64,000 bases of DNA from Flavobacteriaceae bacterium (GTDB lineage Bacteria > Bacteroidota > Bacteroidia > Flavobacteriales > Flavobacteriaceae): positions 1 to 64,000 of the forward strand of contig PKEA01000028.1 in assembly GCA_002862805.1 (NCBI GenBank), written 5' to 3'. Below the pieces are notes generated by a model. The model saw only the letters and a program-made list of their open reading frames with translations, searched no databases and was not told where the DNA came from. The position numbers and the translations under genes are program-made. Each line of letters opens with the position of its first letter. The stretch's first letter is position 1. Of this stretch, positions 52,347 to 61,519 are shown piece by piece.

Positions 52347-53462
52347 TTATTTTAAGTCTAATTTGTCAATATCATTAAAGTGTACTTTTTGAACAATTGT
52401 TCCTTTTTCTAAAAGTACAATACTAGGATTTGCTCTTTCTACTGTTTTTAAAGTTGTTGCATCGCAAAAGTAATAATCAAATGTGTGTTTGAATTTAGTT
52501 TTATAAGCAGCAATTGTTTCAGGATTAGAAGAAGTCATACCAATTACCAAGTATCCTTTTGCAATTGCTTTTTGATGTAGTTCTTCTAAAGCTTCCATTC
52601 CTTTATCTTTAGATTTATCTAAATCATACGAAATAAACATCATAACTTTTGGTTCTTGTAAAACACTATCAGTATAATCTGTTCCATCTTTTTCAATTGT
52701 AAAATCGTGAATTGGCGGAACATAACCTTGCTTGATTAGTTTGTCTTTTCTGTCAACAAATTCAGCTCCTTCAGGAATTTTATTAGCCATAACATCAGCA
52801 TAACTAATTTCGGTATCCACACCATTTATTTTATAAATGAACACCATTTCATATTCGCTTTTTTCAGCTCCTTCGGGGATTTCCATTCCTTTTTGAATAT
52901 TTGTGCCCACTTTATACGCTCTAAAATCGATTAAAGGCAAATGCTGTAAAACATAAAATGCCATGAATAAACACAAAGAGTATGTTGCAAAAACAGTTAA
53001 GTTTATAGGTGTTTTGTCTAATAAAGGATTTATATACTTTTGGTTAAAGAAAAGTATTAGAATAAAAAATAACAACACAATATCTTTTGTGAATGATTGC
53101 AATGGTGTTAACTTTAGAGCATCACCAAAACAACCACAATCGGTTACTTTATTAAAATAAGCAGAGTAAAAGGTAAGGAACGTGAAAAATACAATCATTG
53201 CTAATAAACTCCAAATGGTAAATTTGGTTTTAAAACCAATTAATAGCATTACCCCTAAAACAACTTCAAAAATGACAACAAAACAAGCAATTACTAGTGC
53301 AAATGGAATTAAAAATTCAACATTTAAAACATCTGCATTAAAATATTCTTCAAGTTTATAGGAAAAACCTATTGGGTCGTTTAATTTAATTAAGCCCGAA
53401 ATTATAAATAATACGCCGACAAATATTCTTGAAAATTGTGTAATTATATTTCTAATATTCAT
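52347..53462 (-). CDS. DoxX/MauE-type membrane protein, BT_3928-like
   Basis: A 371-residue protein with an N-terminal DoxX/MauE-type membrane part of about five helices (about 10-30, 55-80, 83-107, 122-140, 152-172; TQFSRIFVGVLFIISGLIKLNDPIGFSYKLEEYF) and a C-terminal periplasmic thioredoxin-like domain (about 255-371, PKVMMFISYDLDKSKDKGMEAL, KGYLVIGMTSS, PSIVLLEKGTI) without a CxxC pair. The fusion matches the BT_3928-type family of Bacteroidota. MauE-like proteins help in disulfide handling, so a redox role with the neighbouring TlpA-like protein is plausible. Confidence 0.85.
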   Translation of the reverse strand: MNIRNIITQFSRIFVGVLFIISGLIKLNDPIGFSYKLEEYFNADVLNVEFLIPFALVIACFVVIFEVVLGVMLLIGFKTKFTIWSLLAMIVFFTFLTFYSAYFNKVTDCGCFGDALKLTPLQSFTKDIVLLFFILILFFNQKYINPLLDKTPINLTVFATYSLCLFMAFYVLQHLPLIDFRAYKVGTNIQKGMEIPEGAEKSEYEMVFIYKINGVDTEISYADVMANKIPEGAEFVDRKDKLIKQGYVPPIHDFTIEKDGTDYTDSVLQEPKVMMFISYDLDKSKDKGMEALEELHQKAIAKGYLVIGMTSSNPETIAAYKTKFKHTFDYYFCDATTLKTVERANPSIVLLEKGTIVQKVHFNDIDKLDLK

Positions 53463-53486
53463 TTTTATTTATTTTAAATTGAAAAA

Positions 53487-54029
53487 TTATTTAGCAATAT
53501 TCATGTGTATTAATGCAAATACAGAATAGTTAATCATATCTTGGTAATTGGCATCAATTCCTTCAGAAACTAATGTTTGTCCTTTATTGTCTTCAATTTG
53601 TTTTACACGAAGTAATTTTTGTAAAATTAAATCGGTTAAACTGCTTACACGCATTTCGCGCCAAGCTTCACCATAATCATGATTTTTATCTTCCATTAAT
53701 TGCTTTGTTAGGGCAATTTTTTCATCGTATAATTGTACTGCTTCGTCATATTTTAAATCGGGTTGTTCTGCAATTCCTTTATCAATTTGAACCAAAGCCA
53801 TAATGCAATAGTTAATGATTCCTATAAATTCAGATGCTTCACCTTCATCAACTTTACGCACTTCATTTTCCTGAAGGCTTCTTATGCGTTGTGCTTTAAT
53901 AAAAATTTGGTCAGTTAACGATGGTAAACGTAATATTCTCCAGGCTGTTCCGTAGTCTTTTGTTTTTTTGGTAAACAAATCGCGACAAATTGCTATCACT
54001 GCATCGTATTCTTGTGACGTATTCTTCAT
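53487..54029 (-). CDS. DUF1599 protein (nucleotide-modification-associated domain)
   Basis: A 180-residue soluble helical protein that is two copies of one unit: residues about 10-50 (AICRDLFTKKTKDYGTAWRI..SLTDQIFIKAQRIRSLQ) and about 105-150 (ALTKQLMEDKNHDYGEAWREMRVSSLTDLILQKLLRVKQIE), each with the (T/H)DYGxAWR signature. This matches DUF1599, now also named nucleotide modification associated domain 1. The enzyme activity is not established. It lies 25 bases before the DoxX gene and is divergent from folP. Confidence 0.88.
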   Translation of the reverse strand: MKNTSQEYDAVIAICRDLFTKKTKDYGTAWRILRLPSLTDQIFIKAQRIRSLQENEVRKVDEGEASEFIGIINYCIMALVQIDKGIAEQPDLKYDEAVQLYDEKIALTKQLMEDKNHDYGEAWREMRVSSLTDLILQKLLRVKQIEDNKGQTLVSEGIDANYQDMINYSVFALIHMNIAK

Positions 54030-54045
54030 TATTTCGGTATCTTTG
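54012..54045 (+). promoter_or_regulatory. Promoter of folP
   Basis: TTG (54012-54014), 23 bases, then TATCTTTG (54038-54045). It lies over the start of the divergent DUF1599 gene and gives a leader of about 65 bases before the folP ATG. Confidence 0.5.
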
Positions 54046-54119
54046 TAGTAAGTTTCTTCAAAAGTAACATTATTTTTTTGGAATGAATAATGAAGATTAA
54101 CGAATTTTGATTTTAAAGT

Positions 54120-54941
54120 ATGACTATTAACTGTAAAGGAAGCCTTATTGATTTATCTACTCCTAAAATAATGGGGATTTTAAATGTAACTCCCGATTCA
54201 TTTTATGATGGTGGTTCTTATAAAAACGAAATTGAAATAGTAGCACAGGTTGAGAAAATGATTGCCGAAGGCGCTACTTTTATTGATGTTGGTGCTTATT
54301 CGAGTAAACCAGGAGCCGAATTTGTTTCGGAAGATGAAGAATTGAATAGAATTTTACCTGTGATAGATTTACTTTTAAATAAGTTTCCAGATGTTTTATT
54401 GTCTATTGATACATTTAGAAGTGAAGTTGCAAAGCAAGCTATATATAAAGGTGCAGCTATAATTAATGATATCTCAGCAGGAATGTTAGATGATAATATG
54501 TTGCAAACTATTGCCGAATTGCAAGTGCCTTATATCATGATGCATATGAAAGGAACTCCTAAAACGATGCAATCATTAGCAATTTATGATGATGTTGTTA
54601 AAGAAGTTATTTTTTATTTTTCGGAAAGAATTAATGCAACTAGAAAATTAGGAATTAATGATGTTATTGTTGATCCTGGATTTGGTTTTGCAAAATCATT
54701 AGAGAATAACTATGAAATTATGCAGAATTTAGAACTTTTCTCAATTTTAGAATTACCCGTTTTAGTTGGAATATCTAGAAAATCTATGATTTATAAATTA
54801 TTAGAAAATTCAGCACAAGAAGCCCTAAATGGAACCACTGTTTTAAATACAATTGCATTACAAAAAGGAGCTCAAATTTTAAGAGTTCACGATGTTAAAG
54901 AAGCACAAGAGTGTGTCAAAATATATAACCAATTTAAATGA
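54120..54941 (+). CDS. folP: Dihydropteroate synthase
   Basis: Condenses para-aminobenzoate with dihydropterin diphosphate to make dihydropteroate for folate synthesis; the sulfonamide target. The 273-residue TIM barrel has the signatures IMGILNVTPDSFYDGGSY (about 18-35), GATFIDVGAYSSKPGA (about 57-72), LSIDTFRSEVA, NDISAGMLD, DPGFGFAKSLENNYE and VGISRKSMI near the end. Length fits. It overlaps the next gene by 4 bases (ATGA), indicating coupling. Confidence 0.97.
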   Translation: MTINCKGSLIDLSTPKIMGILNVTPDSFYDGGSYKNEIEIVAQVEKMIAEGATFIDVGAYSSKPGAEFVSEDEELNRILPVIDLLLNKFPDVLLSIDTFRSEVAKQAIYKGAAIINDISAGMLDDNMLQTIAELQVPYIMMHMKGTPKTMQSLAIYDDVVKEVIFYFSERINATRKLGINDVIVDPGFGFAKSLENNYEIMQNLELFSILELPVLVGISRKSMIYKLLENSAQEALNGTTVLNTIALQKGAQILRVHDVKEAQECVKIYNQFK

Positions 54942-55648
54942 AAAAAATAAGTATATCCTTAATCGTTTTTTTACTAATTGTATCTTGTAAAAAAGAAGAC
55001 GTTCAATTGCCAAAAGCAGATATTTCTGTAATGAAAGATATTACAGATCACTCGCCAATTTATATGTTTTATGAAAACGATAGTGTTGTAGATGTAAATA
55101 AAAACAATTCTATAAGTACTACAAATTGGGTTTTTAATATTGACAAAAGACTTCCATTAGGAATTGTTATTCCTGAAATAATGAAGCTTCAGTATAAAAA
55201 AGCAAATTCATCTCATAAAAAAGAAGGAGCAATTAATGTGTTTTCTTACGCAGATAGTATTGGGAAAAATTTAGCTTTTTTACCTTTTACAGACGTTCAA
55301 TATAAAATAGATAAAGACTTTTCTAAGTTTTTTATTAAGAAAAATGCTGAAGCTTATATGCCGTATCATAATTTTACTGTCAATTTTAATAATGAAAATA
55401 AAATTACAGTTGATGGTAATGATATTGAGCGTGAAGAATTAGTAGACTTTATTAAAGATTTTGCTGATTTTACAAACGATGGAAAAACTACAATATTGCA
55501 TTTAAACTTTGATAAGCGTTTGACTTTTGGCGAATATATTCAAAATAAAATATTAATATGGAAATTAAATTCGGATAAAATTCAAATTTCTTCTTTTGAA
55601 TTTATTTATGATGTAAACGAATTACCTGATTGTAATTGTAAATTATAA
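54938..55648 (+). CDS. Lipoprotein of unknown function
   Basis: A 236-residue lipoprotein: signal MKKISISLIVFLLIVSCKK with lipid-attachment C17. The mature part is not recognised. It contains LNFDKRLTFGEYIQNKILIWKL, recalling ExbD/TolR-type biopolymer-transport proteins, and ends with PDCNCKL. A conserved partner of folP in Flavobacteriaceae is likely given the 4-base ATGA overlap, but no role can be given. A perfect terminator follows. Confidence 0.7.
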   Translation: MKKISISLIVFLLIVSCKKEDVQLPKADISVMKDITDHSPIYMFYENDSVVDVNKNNSISTTNWVFNIDKRLPLGIVIPEIMKLQYKKANSSHKKEGAINVFSYADSIGKNLAFLPFTDVQYKIDKDFSKFFIKKNAEAYMPYHNFTVNFNNENKITVDGNDIEREELVDFIKDFADFTNDGKTTILHLNFDKRLTFGEYIQNKILIWKLNSDKIQISSFEFIYDVNELPDCNCKL

Positions 55649-55652
55649 GAAT

Positions 55653-55685
55653 AAAAAAAGCCTTGCAATTGCAAGGCTTTTTTTA
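55653..55685. terminator. Bidirectional terminator after the folP-lipoprotein pair
   Basis: AAAAAAAGCCTTGC, loop AATT, GCAAGGCTTTTTTT: a perfect palindrome with runs on both sides, serving the lipoprotein gene (+) and the exported-protein gene at 55691 (-). Confidence 0.92.
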
Positions 55686-55690
55686 TGTTT

Positions 55691-56173
55691 CTATTTGAAT
55701 TCTGACATTTCGTCTTTCTTTTCTTTTTTCTCAAGTTTCTTTTCAAATAATTTATTGATTTGATCTAAATTAAATGCTTTAGTAACTCCTGTAGTTTCAT
55801 TCTTTTTGTTTTTAGCCATAAACTGAACATAAGTTTGTCCTAAGTTTTTTGAATAATGTAACCAAACGAAATCTTCTGGTAATTCTAATTTAATATCTAC
55901 TAAAGGATCTGAGTTAAAACCATCAATGATAATTTTATTTAGAGCTTCATAATCATTATTTAAATCTTTAAAGTAAAAAGACTTAGAATTGATTGATTCT
56001 TCATTTTCAATATTTTTATAAAAGAAAGTATATTTATTTCCTTCTGTTAAAATAAATATGTCATTTTGCCCAATTGAACCTAATCTAATAATAGGAGTAG
56101 TTTCAATTACTTTAATTTGCGCATTAGAAAAAAAAGTTAAGAAAAGTGCACAAGCAAGAATAATTTTTTTCAT
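55691..56173 (-). CDS. Small exported protein of unknown function
   Basis: A 160-residue exported protein. I choose the start at 56173 over an in-frame ATG 69 bases upstream because it begins a clear signal peptide (MKKIILACALFLTFFSNAQ), while the extra residues are polar and would bury it. The mature part is mostly beta-strand-like (TPIIRLGSIGQNDIFILTEGNKYTFFYKNIE) and ends in a lysine/glutamate-rich tail (LFEKKLEKKEKKDEMSEFK). No function is recognised. Confidence 0.75.
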   Translation of the reverse strand: MKKIILACALFLTFFSNAQIKVIETTPIIRLGSIGQNDIFILTEGNKYTFFYKNIENEESINSKSFYFKDLNNDYEALNKIIIDGFNSDPLVDIKLELPEDFVWLHYSKNLGQTYVQFMAKNKKNETTGVTKAFNLDQINKLFEKKLEKKEKKDEMSEFK

Positions 56174-56278
56174 GTGGTAGTTATTAATTAATCGGTTAAG
56201 TTTATTTTTTGCTAAATATATATCAAAATATATATATATCAAAAAATTATCAATTTATAAAATGATTTTTTTTAAAAA

Positions 56279-56752
56279 CTATTGATGATGATAAGGTTCG
56301 TTTCTTAAAATGGTGAATCCACGATAAATTTGTTCAATTACAAACAAGCGAACCATTTGGTGAGAAAAAGTCATTTCTGATAAAGAAACTTTACCAACAG
56401 CTTGTTTATAAACGGTTTCACTAAAACCATAAGGGCCACCAATTACAAAAACTAACGTTTTTATTCCAGCATTCATTTTCTTTTGTAGAAAATTAGAAAA
56501 ACCGACACTCGAAAATGTTTTGCCGTTTTCGTCTAACAAAATTAAATGTTCTGTTGGCGTAATTTTAGATAAGATTAATTCGCCTTCTTTTTCTTTTTGT
56601 TGGGCTTCGCTTAAATTCTTTACGTTTTTAATATCAGGAATAATTTCTAAATCAAACTTTACATAAAAAGACAAACGCTTGGTGTACTCATCAATCAGCG
56701 ATTGTAAGTTTTTATTGTCTGTTTTCCCTATGGTTATGAGTTTGATGTTCAT
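56279..56752 (-). CDS. rlmH: 23S rRNA (pseudouridine-1915-N3)-methyltransferase
   Basis: RlmH methylates pseudouridine 1915 of 23S rRNA, a base made by RluD, whose likely homologue lies at 4120-5157. The 157-residue SPOUT enzyme starts MNIKLITIGKT, carries LLDENGKTFSS and the SAM-binding knot FVIGGPYGFSE, then LSEMTFSHQMVRLFVIEQIYRGFTILRNEPYHH. Length is typical. It stands alone and starts next to one copy of an inverted repeat at 56758. Confidence 0.97.
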   Translation of the reverse strand: MNIKLITIGKTDNKNLQSLIDEYTKRLSFYVKFDLEIIPDIKNVKNLSEAQQKEKEGELILSKITPTEHLILLDENGKTFSSVGFSNFLQKKMNAGIKTLVFVIGGPYGFSETVYKQAVGKVSLSEMTFSHQMVRLFVIEQIYRGFTILRNEPYHHQ

Positions 56753-56757
56753 TGATT

Positions 56758-56780
56758 ATTGTTTATTCGTTGATTTGGTT
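56758..56780. repeat. Left copy of inverted repeat around the 234-residue gene
   Basis: Reverse complement of this 23-base stretch is 22/23 identical to 57581-57603. The two copies lie on either side of the gene at 56798-57502. Confidence 0.75.
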
Positions 56781-56797
56781 ATTTGTGGATTTGGGAA

Positions 56798-57502
56798 TTA
56801 CTTATAAAAAAATAATATGAAATTTTCAATATCTTTTTTTGACCAACTAAAACTATAAGCTTTATTGTATTTAGTTTCTAAATCCATTAAATTTAAATAA
56901 AGTTCATTTTCAGTAAATTGATTTGACTGAAAAATATGTTTAAATTCACTTTTTAAAAGAATCTTGTTTATTTCTTTTTCTTTATTATACATTTCAAATA
57001 GATAAAGAAGAATAAAGTTTGAATAAATTGAATTTTCAATTTTCAAATCTTCAATATATAAAAGGTTTTTTTTTGATTCTAACCAATCTAATTCACTTAA
57101 ACATCTATAAGATAAAATTAGGTTCTTATCTTTAAAATTATTTTCATAAGCATTTTCTAGAATAAAGGAATTTTTATTATCCGAAAATTTTCCAATAGTA
57201 TATATAGTATAACTTATTTTTTCTAAATCAGTACAATGTAAATTATTTTCTAAGACTTTAAAGAAGTGTTGTTTTTTTAATTCTTCGTAATATTCTTTTT
57301 TTGTGTTTTTTGATAAATCTGAACCTAAATAAAAATCTCTAGCAAATGTTAGTATTTCAACGTAATCATGTTTGGAATTTACTATCCAATCAATTATTTC
57401 TGATACTAATTCTGAAATTGTAATTTCTTCAAATAAAAAATTCAAATTACAATCAAATGAATATTCATTTTTTAAATAATCAAGTAGAAATTCTTTCTTC
57501 AT
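56798..57502 (-). CDS. Unknown soluble protein, between inverted repeats
   Basis: A 234-residue protein that I do not recognise. It is soluble and probably all-helical, rich in leucine, asparagine and lysine, with paired segments (IIDWIVNSKHDYVEILTFARDF, LSYRCLSELDWLESKKNLLYIEDL) that recall HEAT-type armadillo repeats, but this is only an impression. It is very AT-rich and is flanked by inverted copies of a 23-base sequence (56758-56780 and 57581-57603), the right copy being part of a 24-base tandem repeat. This looks like an accessory gene rather than core. Confidence 0.65.
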   Translation of the reverse strand: MKKEFLLDYLKNEYSFDCNLNFLFEEITISELVSEIIDWIVNSKHDYVEILTFARDFYLGSDLSKNTKKEYYEELKKQHFFKVLENNLHCTDLEKISYTIYTIGKFSDNKNSFILENAYENNFKDKNLILSYRCLSELDWLESKKNLLYIEDLKIENSIYSNFILLYLFEMYNKEKEINKILLKSEFKHIFQSNQFTENELYLNLMDLETKYNKAYSFSWSKKDIENFILFFYK

Positions 57503-57522
57503 TTTTCAAATTATTTACTTTT

Positions 57523-57550
57523 AGATTTCTCATAACATCGAAATGACAAG
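57523..57550 (-). repeat. Dispersed short repeat (GAAATCT type)
   Basis: On the minus strand the sequence reads CTTGTCATTTCGATGTTATG, then AGAAATCT. It resembles 12691-12720 on + and is one of the degenerate short repeats of this window. Confidence 0.45.
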
Positions 57551-57565
57551 TTTGTGTTTAGCTTT

Positions 57566-57629
57566 AACAAATAAACGATTAACCAAATCAACAAATAAAC
57601 AATTAACCAAATCAACAAATCCACAATTA
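57566..57629. repeat. 24-base tandem repeat, 2.6 copies
   Basis: Units AACAAATAAAC(G/A)ATTAACCAAATC repeat twice in full (57566-57589, 57590-57613) and once in part. It includes the right-hand inverted-repeat copy and lies just after the uvrA stop, between uvrA and the unknown gene. Confidence 0.8.
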
Positions 57630-60416
57630 AAGCTTCTCCGCTAAATACTTTCCAGTAACCGAATTCTTATCTTTTGCTACTTCTTCTGGAGTTCCAAAAG
57701 CCATTAGTTTTCCACCAAATTCACCACCTTCAGGACCAATATCAATTATATAATCGGCGCATTTTATCAAATCTAAATTATGCTCAATTACTATAATAGA
57801 ATGTCCTTTGTCAATTAAAGCATCAAATGATTTTAGAAGTTTTTTAATATCGTGAAAATGCAAACCAGTTGTTGGTTCGTCAAAAACAAATAGCGCTTTG
57901 TCTTTAATTGTTCCCTTTACTAAAAACGAAGCCAATTTAATACGTTGTGCTTCTCCACCAGAAAGTGTAGAAGAAGATTGTCCAAGTTGTACATAGCCTA
58001 AACCAACATCTTGTAAACATTGTAACTTCTGAGTAATTTTTGTTTGCTTGTGTTCGGTAAAAAAAGCTAAAGCATCATCAATAGTAAGTTTTAAAACATC
58101 ATCAATGTTTTTACCTTCAAAAGTAGCTTCTAACACTTCTTTTTTAAATCGTTTTCCATTACACGTTTCACATTCTAAATGCACATCGGCCATGAATTGC
58201 ATTTCAATAGTTACTTCACCATCACCTTTACAGGTTTCACATCTTCCGCCATCGACATTAAATGAGAAATGCTTTGGTAAATAACCTCTTAATTTTGAAA
58301 CATTTTGTTTAGAAAACAATTCTCTAATATCGTCATATGCTTTTATATACGTAACCGGATTGGAACGTGAACTTCTACCAATTGGGTTTTGGTCAACGTA
58401 TTCAATATGTTTTATGTTTGAGAAATTCCCTGCAAGTTCTGTAAACTGCCCCGGTTTTTCACCAACGCCTTCTAATTTCTTTTGAATGGCAGGAAACAAT
58501 ATTTTTTTAACCAATGTACTTTTTCCACTACCAGAAACTCCAGTTATCACAGTTAAACAGTCTAATGGAAATGTAAAATCTTGATTTTGTAAATTATTTT
58601 CTCTTGCTCCAATAATATCAACGTGATTTTTAAATTTTCTACGCTTTTTTGGAACGGCAATTTCTTCTTGTCCGTTTAAGTATTTGGCAGTTAAAGAATC
58701 GGCTTTTAAAATTTCATCATACGTTCCTTGTGCAACTAAGTACCCGCCATTTGTTCCTGCTTCCGGACCAATATCAATTATCATATCGGCGGCCTTCATG
58801 ATGTCTTCATCGTGCTCAACAACAATAACAGTATTTCCTAAATCGCGAAGTTCTTTTAATACTTCAATTAATCGTTCGGTGTCTTTTGGGTGTAATCCAA
58901 TGCTTGGTTCATCTAAAATATACATTGAACCCACTAAACTACTTCCAAGTGAAGTGGCAAGATTAATTCGTTGAGATTCTCCACCAGATAAAGTAGCAGA
59001 ATTTCTATTTAAAGTTAAATAACTTAATCCAACATTATACAGAAAACCTAATCGGTTATTGATTTCAATCAAAAGTCGTTTTGCAACTTTTGCATCGTAA
59101 TCGTTTAATTCTAAGGCTTTAAAAAACTCAATTAATTTAACAATTGGTAAATCAACTAGTTCTGAAATGGTTTTATTTGCAATTTTAATATAATTGGCTT
59201 CTGGTCTTAATCTTTTTCCTTTACACGCCGTACATTTTGTTTTACCTCTATAACGAGATAACATTACACGATTTTGAATTTTATAATTCTTTTCTTCAAG
59301 TTCAGCGAAGAATGCATCTAGACCTGTAAAATACTTATTTCCAGTCCAAATTAATTGTTTTTGTTCGTCAGTCAGTTCAAAAATAGGTTTGTGAATAGGA
59401 AAATCGAACTTATATGCGTTGTTTACCAATTCATCTCTAAACCAACTCATGCTTTCACCGCGCCAAGGATAAATTCCGTTTTCGTATACAGAAAGTGCTG
59501 TATTTGGAAAAACCAATTCTTCATCGATACCAATAACGCTTCCGTAACCTTCACATTTTGGACAAGCTCCATATGGATTGTTAAAGCTGAATAAATGAAT
59601 ATTAGGTTCTAAAAAAGTAATTCCGTCAAGATCAAAATTTGAACTGAAAGAAAACTTATTTTCAGTATTTAATTCTTGTAAATAACATTCACCTTTTCCT
59701 TCATAGAAAGCAACTTGTACAGAATCGGCTAATCTGTTGAAAAACTCTTCTTCTTTTTTAACTACAATTCTATCAATAATTAATAAAACGTCTTTTACAT
59801 TTAATTTATCAGCTTCAATTTCGTCTAAACGAACCATTTCGTTTTTAACTAAAACACGAGCAAAACCTTGTTGTAATAATACTTTTAATTTATCTTCTAA
59901 GGGCCTTCCTTCCTCTAAATGAATTGGTGAAAGTAATAACCATTTGCTGTTTTCTTCTAAAGTTTCAATTTTAGAAATTACGTCTGAAATGGTATCTTTT
60001 TTTACTTCTTGACCTGAAATAGGAGAGTAGGTTTTACCAATACGAGCAAATAAAAGTTTTAAATAATCGTATATTTCGGTTGAAGTTCCTACTGTTGAAC
60101 GCGCATTTGTAGTATTAACCTTTTGTTCAATAGCAATTGCAGGAGCAATTCCTTTAATGTATTCTACTTTAGGCTTGTCTAAACGGCCTAAAAATTGACG
60201 TGCATAAGAAGATAAACTTTCTACATAACGTCTTTGACCTTCTGCATATAAAGTATCAAATGCTAAACTCGATTTTCCTGAACCAGAAAGACCAGTTACC
60301 ACAACTAGTTTGTTTCTAGGTATAGCAACATCTATATTTTTTAAATTATGGAGTTGAGCACCTTTTATTAAGATGTTTTTTTTTGGTTCTAGCTTCGAAA
60401 AGTCGGTTTTTATCAT
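57627..60416 (-). CDS. uvrA: Excinuclease ABC subunit A
   Basis: UvrA recognises bulky DNA lesions with UvrB and loads the nucleotide-excision machinery. The 929-residue protein has two ABC ATPase halves: Walker [15 protein letters not shown] (about 43-50) and [13 protein letters not shown] in the second half; signature motifs LSGGESQRI and LSGGEAQRI; Walker B parts [10 protein letters not shown] and [10 protein letters not shown]. Zinc fingers are present ([32 protein letters not shown]). It is slightly shorter than E. coli UvrA (940). It has its own -7 element. Confidence 0.97.
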   Translation of the reverse strand: MIKTDFSKLEPKKNILIKGAQLHNLKNIDVAIPRNKLVVVTGLSGSGKSSLAFDTLYAEGQRRYVESLSSYARQFLGRLDKPKVEYIKGIAPAIAIEQKVNTTNARSTVGTSTEIYDYLKLLFARIGKTYSPISGQEVKKDTISDVISKIETLEENSKWLLLSPIHLEEGRPLEDKLKVLLQQGFARVLVKNEMVRLDEIEADKLNVKDVLLIIDRIVVKKEEEFFNRLADSVQVAFYEGKGECYLQELNTENKFSFSSNFDLDGITFLEPNIHLFSFNNPYGACPKCEGYGSVIGIDEELVFPNTALSVYENGIYPWRGESMSWFRDELVNNAYKFDFPIHKPIFELTDEQKQLIWTGNKYFTGLDAFFAELEEKNYKIQNRVMLSRYRGKTKCTACKGKRLRPEANYIKIANKTISELVDLPIVKLIEFFKALELNDYDAKVAKRLLIEINNRLGFLYNVGLSYLTLNRNSATLSGGESQRINLATSLGSSLVGSMYILDEPSIGLHPKDTERLIEVLKELRDLGNTVIVVEHDEDIMKAADMIIDIGPEAGTNGGYLVAQGTYDEILKADSLTAKYLNGQEEIAVPKKRRKFKNHVDIIGARENNLQNQDFTFPLDCLTVITGVSGSGKSTLVKKILFPAIQKKLEGVGEKPGQFTELAGNFSNIKHIEYVDQNPIGRSSRSNPVTYIKAYDDIRELFSKQNVSKLRGYLPKHFSFNVDGGRCETCKGDGEVTIEMQFMADVHLECETCNGKRFKKEVLEATFEGKNIDDVLKLTIDDALAFFTEHKQTKITQKLQCLQDVGLGYVQLGQSSSTLSGGEAQRIKLASFLVKGTIKDKALFVFDEPTTGLHFHDIKKLLKSFDALIDKGHSIIVIEHNLDLIKCADYIIDIGPEGGEFGGKLMAFGTPEEVAKDKNSVTGKYLAEKL

Positions 60417-60435
60417 GGCAAAAAGTAAAGATTTG

Positions 60436-60443
60436 CAAATTTA
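60436..60443 (-). promoter_or_regulatory. -7 promoter element of uvrA
   Basis: The minus strand reads TAAATTTG (TAnnTTTG), 20 bases before the ATG at 60416. Confidence 0.55.
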
Positions 60444-60621
60444 CATAAATTAAAATCATAAGCCAATATAATACAGTCTTAGAAAGAAATCAATTGGGTT
60501 TAAAATTTTAAGTAGTAATCAACAAAAAATCAATATTTTTATCATTAACTTGCTAATAATTAGTTGTTTTTTCTCTTTTTTTGGTAAATTTTAACTTTTT
60601 AAATAAAAATGTTAACGAATA

Positions 60622-60654
60622 TTTGGTTTTTATATTTTATTTGCTTTAAATTTG
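60622..60654 (+). promoter_or_regulatory. Promoter of the ECF sigma factor gene
   Basis: TTTG (60622-60625), 21 bases, then TAAATTTG (60647-60654), matching the Bacteroidota -33/-7 pair. Transcript start near 60661 leaves an 80-base leader before the ATG at 60741. Confidence 0.6.
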
Positions 60655-60740
60655 ACCTTATTAACAATCTAAAAAGATAGCCTATACTTAAAAATTACTT
60701 TTATAAAATTTACAATTCCAATAAATTAAAAGGTAATCTT

Positions 60741-61325
60741 ATGGCTAATCACAAACTTTCTGACAGTATTTTGGTTAAAAACTATATTGAAGGTGATGAA
60801 CAATCATTATCAATTTTAATAGAAAGACATCAATCTAAAATTTATGGATTCATTTATTCTAAAATTAATGATAAAGATTTATGTGAAGATATCTTTCAAG
60901 ATACTTTTATTAAGGTAATTAAAACACTTAAAGCAAAATCATACAATGAAGAAGGTAAGTTTTTACCTTGGGTTATGCGTATTGCACATAATTTAGTAAT
61001 TGATCATTTTAGAAAATCTAAAAGAATGCGTTTTCAGAGAGATACTGATGAATATTCTATTTTCTCACTTTTATCAGATACTAGTTTAAATGTTGAGAAT
61101 CAAATTATTTTAGAACAAGTTGAATTAGATTTAACTAAACTTATTGAAGAACTTCCAGAAGACCAGAAAGAAGTTTTAAAAATGCGTATTTACCAAGATT
61201 TAAGTTTTAAAGAAATAGCAGAAACTACTGGTGTTAGTATTAATACTGCCTTAGGTAGAATGCGTTATGCAATTATGAACTTAAGAAAAGTGATAGAAAA
61301 AAATCAAATTATTTTAACGAATTAA
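60741..61325 (+). CDS. ECF-type RNA polymerase sigma factor
   Basis: A 194-residue sigma-70 family factor. Sigma region 2 is at about 20-88 (LIERHQSKIYGFIYSKINDKDLCEDIFQDTFIKVIKTL.FLPWVMRIAHNLVIDHFRKSKR) and region 4 at about 130-182 (LPEDQKEVLKMRIYQDLSFKEIAETTGVSINTALGRMRYAIMNLRKVIEK). There is no adjacent anti-sigma or SusCD-like gene, so it is not of the usual transport-linked ECF kind; it may be a constitutive, envelope-stress or growth-linked factor. A 47-residue gene follows 50 bases downstream. Confidence 0.93.
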   Translation: MANHKLSDSILVKNYIEGDEQSLSILIERHQSKIYGFIYSKINDKDLCEDIFQDTFIKVIKTLKAKSYNEEGKFLPWVMRIAHNLVIDHFRKSKRMRFQRDTDEYSIFSLLSDTSLNVENQIILEQVELDLTKLIEELPEDQKEVLKMRIYQDLSFKEIAETTGVSINTALGRMRYAIMNLRKVIEKNQIILTN

Positions 61326-61375
61326 ACAATAATATAATATTGGTTTGCGTTATAGATGAAAACACAATAAATTCT

Positions 61376-61519
61376 ATGGCAAAACTTTACTCTAAAAAGA
61401 AATTAGCAACCAATAAAATGTTACCTAAAAAAGAAACGATTTCGTTTATTCTTAACTATTCTAAAGCGTTGAGAATTGAAAAAGTAGGTAAGATAACTTT
61501 TGAAATTATTGCTAATTAA
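61376..61519 (+). CDS. 47-residue conserved-looking small protein
   Basis: Reading frame too small for routine calling. It starts MAKLYSKKKLATNKMLPKKE, then TISFILNYSKALRIEKVGKI and ends TFEIIAN: a very basic N-terminal half (9 lysines) and a strand-helix second half. It lies between the sigma factor gene and a terminator that begins right at its stop, so the terminator appears placed for this gene. There is no cysteine or membrane helix. A role as a partner of the sigma factor or a ribosome-binding peptide is speculative. Confidence 0.7.
   Translation: MAKLYSKKKLATNKMLPKKETISFILNYSKALRIEKVGKITFEIIAN

Larger units (their letters stand above)
60417..60740. other. 324-base gap between uvrA and the sigma factor gene
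   Basis: The only gene-free stretch longer than 300 bases. It holds the uvrA -7 element (60436-60443, -) and the sigma factor promoter (60622-60654, +). The middle is AT-rich without an obvious hairpin, reading frame or repeat. Confidence 0.7.
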
